This document shows, one piece after another, positions 7,008 through 9,836 of a stretch of 9,836 nt of DNA. Source of the stretch: Akkermansiaceae bacterium (GTDB lineage Bacteria > Verrucomicrobiota > Verrucomicrobiia > Verrucomicrobiales > Akkermansiaceae); contig JAHDGN010000095.1 of the NCBI GenBank assembly GCA_020627645.1, positions 1 to 9,836 of the forward strand, given 5' to 3'. The notes below the pieces were generated by a model, which was not told the DNA's origin, ran no database searches, and saw only the letters and a program-made list of their open reading frames with translations. Made by a program: the position numbers and the translations under genes. The first letter of the stretch is position 1. Each line of letters opens with the position of its first letter.

Positions 7008-7840
7008 TGGGCGAAGGCGGATGGGTGGACATTGATCGTTTCTCTCGGTTTCGGAGGTTATTTGGAAAGGAGCAGTTCGAATGGGCTTTCAAAATGGCGC
7101 GCAGGGAGGTTGTCGCTTTTTTTGAGCAGCAGGATATTCATGGGGATATTCTTCAACAACGGTCTCGTCGTTTGAGAAAGTTTCCGCAGCGCTATGCATT
7201 GATGTCTGAGGGAGGCGAAGCGTTGGTTGGGGAAGCGTGGCGATGTGCGCTGGAGTGGGGACAGGTTGAAGATCCAGGTGAGGAAGAGCGTTCGTTGTCT
7301 GAGTTGGGGAGCCGTTGGGAACCTGATTTACTGATGTTGGATTTTGAACGAATGAGTTTCGCGGCGGGGGTGGTTTGTTTTCCTTCGTCTTGGTCGCTGA
7401 CTCATTCGATTGGCAAACCTTTGGTGGAGGTTCACGGGGTGGTTCCTCGGTTGAATGAGTCGATTGGTGACAAAATTGAAAGGTTTCTAAAGGGCTTGAA
7501 GCCAGGACGAGGCTATGGAAGAGAAAACTGGAGCTTCACCCTGACTGATGACTGGGATTATCACCCGGATTTGGGGCGAGATAAGTTGGATGGGTTTGTT
7601 GATTTGAGAGAGGTGAGTCTGCGGCTGGAGCATCAAGTTTTCACGGGGGTGACTGGTGGGGTTTTGATGGGGTTACGAATTGAGACATTGCCTTTAGTGT
7701 CATTGTCAGATGACGAGGAATTGTGGAGGGGGGTGATTGAGAAAGTGAGGACGATGCCCGAAGATGTGGCTCTTTATAAGGGCATGGCGAGGTCTCAGAT
7801 GCGTCTGGTTGAAGAAATGAGCGCTTTTACTTGTTCGTGA
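7007..7840 (+). CDS. DUF3445 family protein, heme-dependent oxidative N-demethylase-like
   Basis: This 277-residue protein carries the hallmarks of the DUF3445 / heme-dependent oxidative N-demethylase (HODM) alpha-subunit family. It has CFPSSWSLTHSIGKPL (124-139), VHGVVPRLN (142-150; H143 in the family's 'IHxPVP' position, a candidate heme-site residue), GRENWSF (171-177), and the strand region VSLRLEHQVFTG...GLRIETLPL (203-230). The characterised member oxidatively demethylates dimethylamine with a PAS-fold heme site, aided by separate reductase subunits. No reductase or ferredoxin partner genes lie beside this one, so the substrate and electron donor here are unknown. I take the ATG at 7007; a GTG at 7025 is possible because the first six residues are Gly-rich. 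It is the only plus-strand gene, is divergent from the heme c dehydrogenase, and overlaps sixA at its 3' end. Its codon use is unlike its neighbours (TTG/CTG for Leu, no CTC). Confidence 0.88.
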   Translation: MGEGGWVDIDRFSRFRRLFGKEQFEWAFKMARREVVAFFEQQDIHGDILQQRSRRLRKFPQRYALMSEGGEALVGEAWRCALEWGQVEDPGEEERSLSELGSRWEPDLLMLDFERMSFAAGVVCFPSSWSLTHSIGKPLVEVHGVVPRLNESIGDKIERFLKGLKPGRGYGRENWSFTLTDDWDYHPDLGRDKLDGFVDLREVSLRLEHQVFTGVTGGVLMGLRIETLPLVSLSDDEELWRGVIEKVRTMPEDVALYKGMARSQMRLVEEMSAFTCS

Positions 7841-8303
7841 GGTTCTTTAAAAACCGACAGGGGATGCTGAAATTGAGAGTAGGATGGCGATCCAGCTCGA
7901 TGGAGATGATGGAGCATTTTTTGACACGAATGGTGTAGGGGGCGGCTCCAAGGAGGTGCTCGACGAGTGAAGAGAAGTCTGGTTCGTGTCCAACCATGAC
8001 AATGCGTTCAAATTTTGAGTAGGTCTGGAGTTCGGATAGGGCTTGTTCGGGCCGCATTCCAGAACTCAGCCATTGTTCGATGGTTGGTGAGGGGCATCCT
8101 TCTTGGTGTAAGATTTCGGCTGTTTCTTTTGCTCTGCTGAGAGGGCTACTGAGAACGAGATCAGGGATGAGATTTTGTTGTTTTAAGAATCTTCCGACGC
8201 GGTGTGCTTGGAGGTGTCCTTTGTCCACTAGGGTGCGAACGAAGTCGCCACCGGGTAGGCCATGAGCTTGAGCGGTGGCGTGTCGTACGAGGATTAGATT
8301 CAT
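7827..8303 (-). CDS. sixA: Phosphohistidine phosphatase SixA-like (histidine phosphatase superfamily)
   Basis: This 158-residue, single-domain cytosolic protein has the RHG-type catalytic signature LVRHATA at its N-terminus (R7, H8 as the phosphorylated His). It also has SPLSRAKETAEIL (53-65, with R57) and a second catalytic His in MVGHEPDFS (H106). The short length and G-D-F-V-R-T-L...G segment (19-29) fit SixA rather than phosphoglycerate mutase or cobalamin phosphatase. SixA removes phosphate from histidine on phosphotransfer proteins: ArcB in early work on E. coli, and the nitrogen PTS in later work. It starts 13 nt after the fabG stop and is probably co-transcribed with it. Its last 14 bp overlap the convergent DUF3445 gene. 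A run of seven C immediately precedes the ATG. Whether it acts on the two-component pair in this window is not shown by position alone. Confidence 0.9.
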   Translation of the reverse strand: MNLILVRHATAQAHGLPGGDFVRTLVDKGHLQAHRVGRFLKQQNLIPDLVLSSPLSRAKETAEILHQEGCPSPTIEQWLSSGMRPEQALSELQTYSKFERIVMVGHEPDFSSLVEHLLGAAPYTIRVKKCSIISIELDRHPTLNFSIPCRFLKNLTNK

Positions 8304-8310
8304 GGGGGGG
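8304..8310 (-). repeat. C7 homopolymer directly before the sixA start
   Basis: The seven bases before the sixA ATG on its coding strand are all C. This leaves no room for a Shine-Dalgarno at the usual spacing on that tract. Such tracts can change length by slippage, but here this would alter only the leader, not a reading frame. Confidence 0.6.
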
Positions 8311-8316
8311 CTAGAT

Positions 8317-9063
8317 TTACATCGTCATGCCACCATCGACGGCGAGAACTTGTCCGGTGATGTATTTTGCTTCAGGACTCGCGAGAAAGAGGGTGGTGTT
8401 GGCGATGTCGTCAACCTCTCCGAGAGTTGCGAGGGGGACTTTGGAGATGATCCCTTGTTTGATATCGTCGGAGAGTTCGTCGGTCATGTCAGTGGTAATA
8501 AATCCAGGGGCGATGGCATTGCAGGTGACTTTTCGGCCTGCGAGTTCACGAGCGATGGATTTGGTGAGGCCAATGAGGCCAGCTTTGGAGGCGGCGTAAT
8601 TGGCTTGGCCGGCGTTTCCGATGAGGCCGATGACAGATGAGATGTTGATGATTCTGGGGTCGGTTCCTTTCATGAGGGGGCGCTGAAGTGCTTTGACTAG
8701 GTTGAAGGCGCCTTTGAGGTTTGTGTCGAGAACTGTATCCCAGTCCTCCGATTTCATTCTCATGAGGAGTCCGTCGCGGGTGACTCCGGCGTTGTTGATT
8801 AAGATGTCGATTCCTCCGAGTTCATCGATGATCGCTTTTCCAGTTTCTTGGACGGCGTCGAAGTCGGCGACGTCGAGGGCAAAAAATTTGGTGGAGTCGG
8901 GGTAGGTTTCGTTAATTTCTTTGGCAGCGCTTCCGATGCTAGTGGGATTTCTTGAGATGATTGCGAGATTTGCGCCTTCTGCAGCGAATGCTTTGGCAAT
9001 GGCGAGGCCGATTCCGCGGCCTGCTCCAGTGACAACGACGCGCTTTCCTGTGAATTTGGACAT
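8317..9063 (-). CDS. fabG: 3-oxoacyl-[acyl-carrier-protein] reductase (SDR family)
   Basis: This 248-residue classical short-chain dehydrogenase has the NADP(H)-binding TGAGRGIG (12-19), NNAG (90-93), catalytic N115, S143, Y156 and K160 (YAASK), PGFITTDMTDEL (186-197), and the C-terminal GQVLAVDGGMTM. The S143-Y156 spacing of 13 equals that of E. coli FabG (S138-Y151), and the length is typical. It should reduce 3-oxoacyl-ACP to 3-hydroxyacyl-ACP in fatty-acid elongation. The usual neighbours acpP and fabF do not follow; instead sixA begins 13 nt downstream and bioF ends 62 nt upstream. A closely related SDR with another substrate cannot be excluded, but the C-terminal match to FabG is strong. 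Leu codons are 19 CTC of 22 by my count. The leader has no Shine-Dalgarno. Confidence 0.94.
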   Translation of the reverse strand: MSKFTGKRVVVTGAGRGIGLAIAKAFAAEGANLAIISRNPTSIGSAAKEINETYPDSTKFFALDVADFDAVQETGKAIIDELGGIDILINNAGVTRDGLLMRMKSEDWDTVLDTNLKGAFNLVKALQRPLMKGTDPRIINISSVIGLIGNAGQANYAASKAGLIGLTKSIARELAGRKVTCNAIAPGFITTDMTDELSDDIKQGIISKVPLATLGEVDDIANTTLFLASPEAKYITGQVLAVDGGMTM

Positions 9064-9125
9064 GTGGGGACAGTGGAGTTATTGGAGGTCTTTGGGAAAG
9101 GATAAATCGCCCTTAGGAGGTGAAT
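9064..9125. other. Gap between bioF and fabG
   Basis: These 62 nt hold no gene, no convincing promoter and no strong terminator; only a weak AAGG/CCTT pairing is seen. The coding strand reads CACCTCCT just after the bioF stop, the complement of a Shine-Dalgarno sequence and similar to the 3' end of 16S rRNA. It is probably coincidence. bioF and fabG may be co-transcribed. Confidence 0.4.
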
Positions 9126-9836
9126 TTAGATAAATGGTTCGATAGCTGAGGTGAGGGCTGTGATTTGGTCGTTGGTATGGGACGCGGATAGGCTGATTCG
9201 CAGTCTCTCTGTCCCTTTTGGGACGGTTGGAAAGCGGATGGCGGGGACAAGGAATCCTTGATCTAGGATTGCTTGAGAAGCTTGGACGGCTCTTGTCGGG
9301 TCATTCAGAATGAGAGGAATGATGGGAGTTGGGCTTTGAAATCGTGAGCAGTGAGTCAGGAGTTTTTTTTGGAGTTCGCGCCCTTCTGGAGAGCTGACAA
9401 TTTTGAGAGCTGCTAGCGAGGTTGAGGCTTGGGTTGGTGGAGGTGCGGTTGAGTAAATTAAGGAGCGAGCTTTGTTGATGAGGAGGTCGATCCATTCTTG
9501 GGAGGCTGCCACATATCCGCCCGCGGATCCGAGCGCTTTTCCGAGGGTGCCCATCTGAAAATCGACTTCAGCTTGGAGCCCTTGTTGCTCGGCTAGCCCT
9601 TGTCCAGATGGGCCAAGAACTCCGAGGGCGTGGGCTTCGTCTAGAAGGAGAAGGGCGTTGTGTTGATTTTTGAGAGTGACGATTTCTTTGAGAGGACAGA
9701 GGTCACCGTCCATGGAGAACACTGATTCGGTGACAATGAGAGTCCGACCTTTTGAGTTTTCTAGCAGATGGGCTAATTTTTTCAGGTTGTTGTGAGGGAA
9801 GATGCGAAGAGTGGCACCCGATAGTCTTGCGGCATC
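9126..9836 (-). CDS. bioF: 8-amino-7-oxononanoate synthase, C-terminal 236 residues (5' end outside window)
   Basis: The frame is open from the right window edge to a TAA at 9128-9126. Numbering from the first visible codon, it shows DEAHALGVLGPSGQGLAE (66-83) with the PLP-contacting Asp/His, the PLP lysine K100 in GTLGKALGSAGGYVA, SLIYSTAPPP, and a C-terminal IRFPTVPKGTERLRISLSA motif. These fit AONS (BioF), which condenses pimeloyl-ACP/CoA with L-alanine in biotin synthesis. The related 2-amino-3-ketobutyrate-CoA ligase and 5-aminolevulinate synthase are less likely, because the 'PTVP.GT.RLRISL' ending is characteristic of BioF. Roughly 150 N-terminal residues of the usual 380-400 are missing only because of the window edge. 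fabG follows after 62 nt. No other bio genes are visible here, so whether bioF belongs to a biotin cluster depends on sequence to the right. Confidence 0.9.
   Translation of the reverse strand, partial: DAARLSGATLRIFPHNNLKKLAHLLENSKGRTLIVTESVFSMDGDLCPLKEIVTLKNQHNALLLLDEAHALGVLGPSGQGLAEQQGLQAEVDFQMGTLGKALGSAGGYVAASQEWIDLLINKARSLIYSTAPPPTQASTSLAALKIVSSPEGRELQKKLLTHCSRFQSPTPIIPLILNDPTRAVQASQAILDQGFLVPAIRFPTVPKGTERLRISLSASHTNDQITALTSAIEPFI

Noticed and set aside
9113..9142. Strong AGGAGGTG followed by ATG on the plus strand
   Set aside because: The ATG (ATG GTT CGA TAG) ends after three codons, and the region is the complement of the bioF 3' end. It does not mark a gene.

Overview
The window reads as chromosomal DNA from a member of the Planctomycetota/Verrucomicrobiota group, most likely a verrucomicrobium. 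The main pointer is the 829-residue secreted protein that joins a beta-propeller dehydrogenase domain to a C-terminal CxxCH cytochrome domain, an architecture known chiefly from Pirellula/Verrucomicrobium-type bacteria. A sigma-54 two-component pair of NtrBC type fits that assignment. No insertion sequence, phage gene, CRISPR array, tRNA or rRNA is visible. Gene density is high and intergenic gaps are short.

Layout. From the left edge, four minus-strand genes form a probable transcription unit, in transcription order: the secreted dehydrogenase/cytochrome (6898-4409), a soluble PAS histidine kinase (4366-3215), a sigma-54 response regulator (3202-1811), and a polytopic membrane protein with glycosyltransferase-C character (1804 to beyond position 1). 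The gaps are 42, 12 and 6 nt. A 108-nt divergent region (6899-7006) separates this unit from the only plus-strand gene, a DUF3445 / heme-dependent oxidative N-demethylase-like protein (7007-7840). A second minus-strand cluster, in transcription order, is bioF (3' part, from the right edge to 9126), fabG (9063-8317) and sixA (8303-7827). The sixA 3' end overlaps the 3' end of the DUF3445 gene by 14 bp.

How the genes may work together. The kinase and regulator look like a cognate pair, and the membrane protein 6 nt downstream is probably co-transcribed with them. The bioF-fabG-sixA cluster mixes biotin synthesis, fatty-acid synthesis and a phosphohistidine phosphatase. Biotin and fatty-acid synthesis are metabolically linked; the place of SixA there is unclear.

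The two strongest observations are these. First, the kinase's phosphoacceptor helix is locally out of frame: about 72 nt just after the catalytic His reads as the expected family sequence only in another frame, so two compensating indels (biological or sequencing errors) bracket it. Second, codon choice is split by strand: Leu codons are almost all CTC in fabG (minus strand) but mostly TTG/CTG, with no CTC, in the plus-strand gene. This suggests strong replication-linked strand asymmetry. None of the seven visible start sites has a clear Shine-Dalgarno sequence. I did not find a convincing new multi-gene system.
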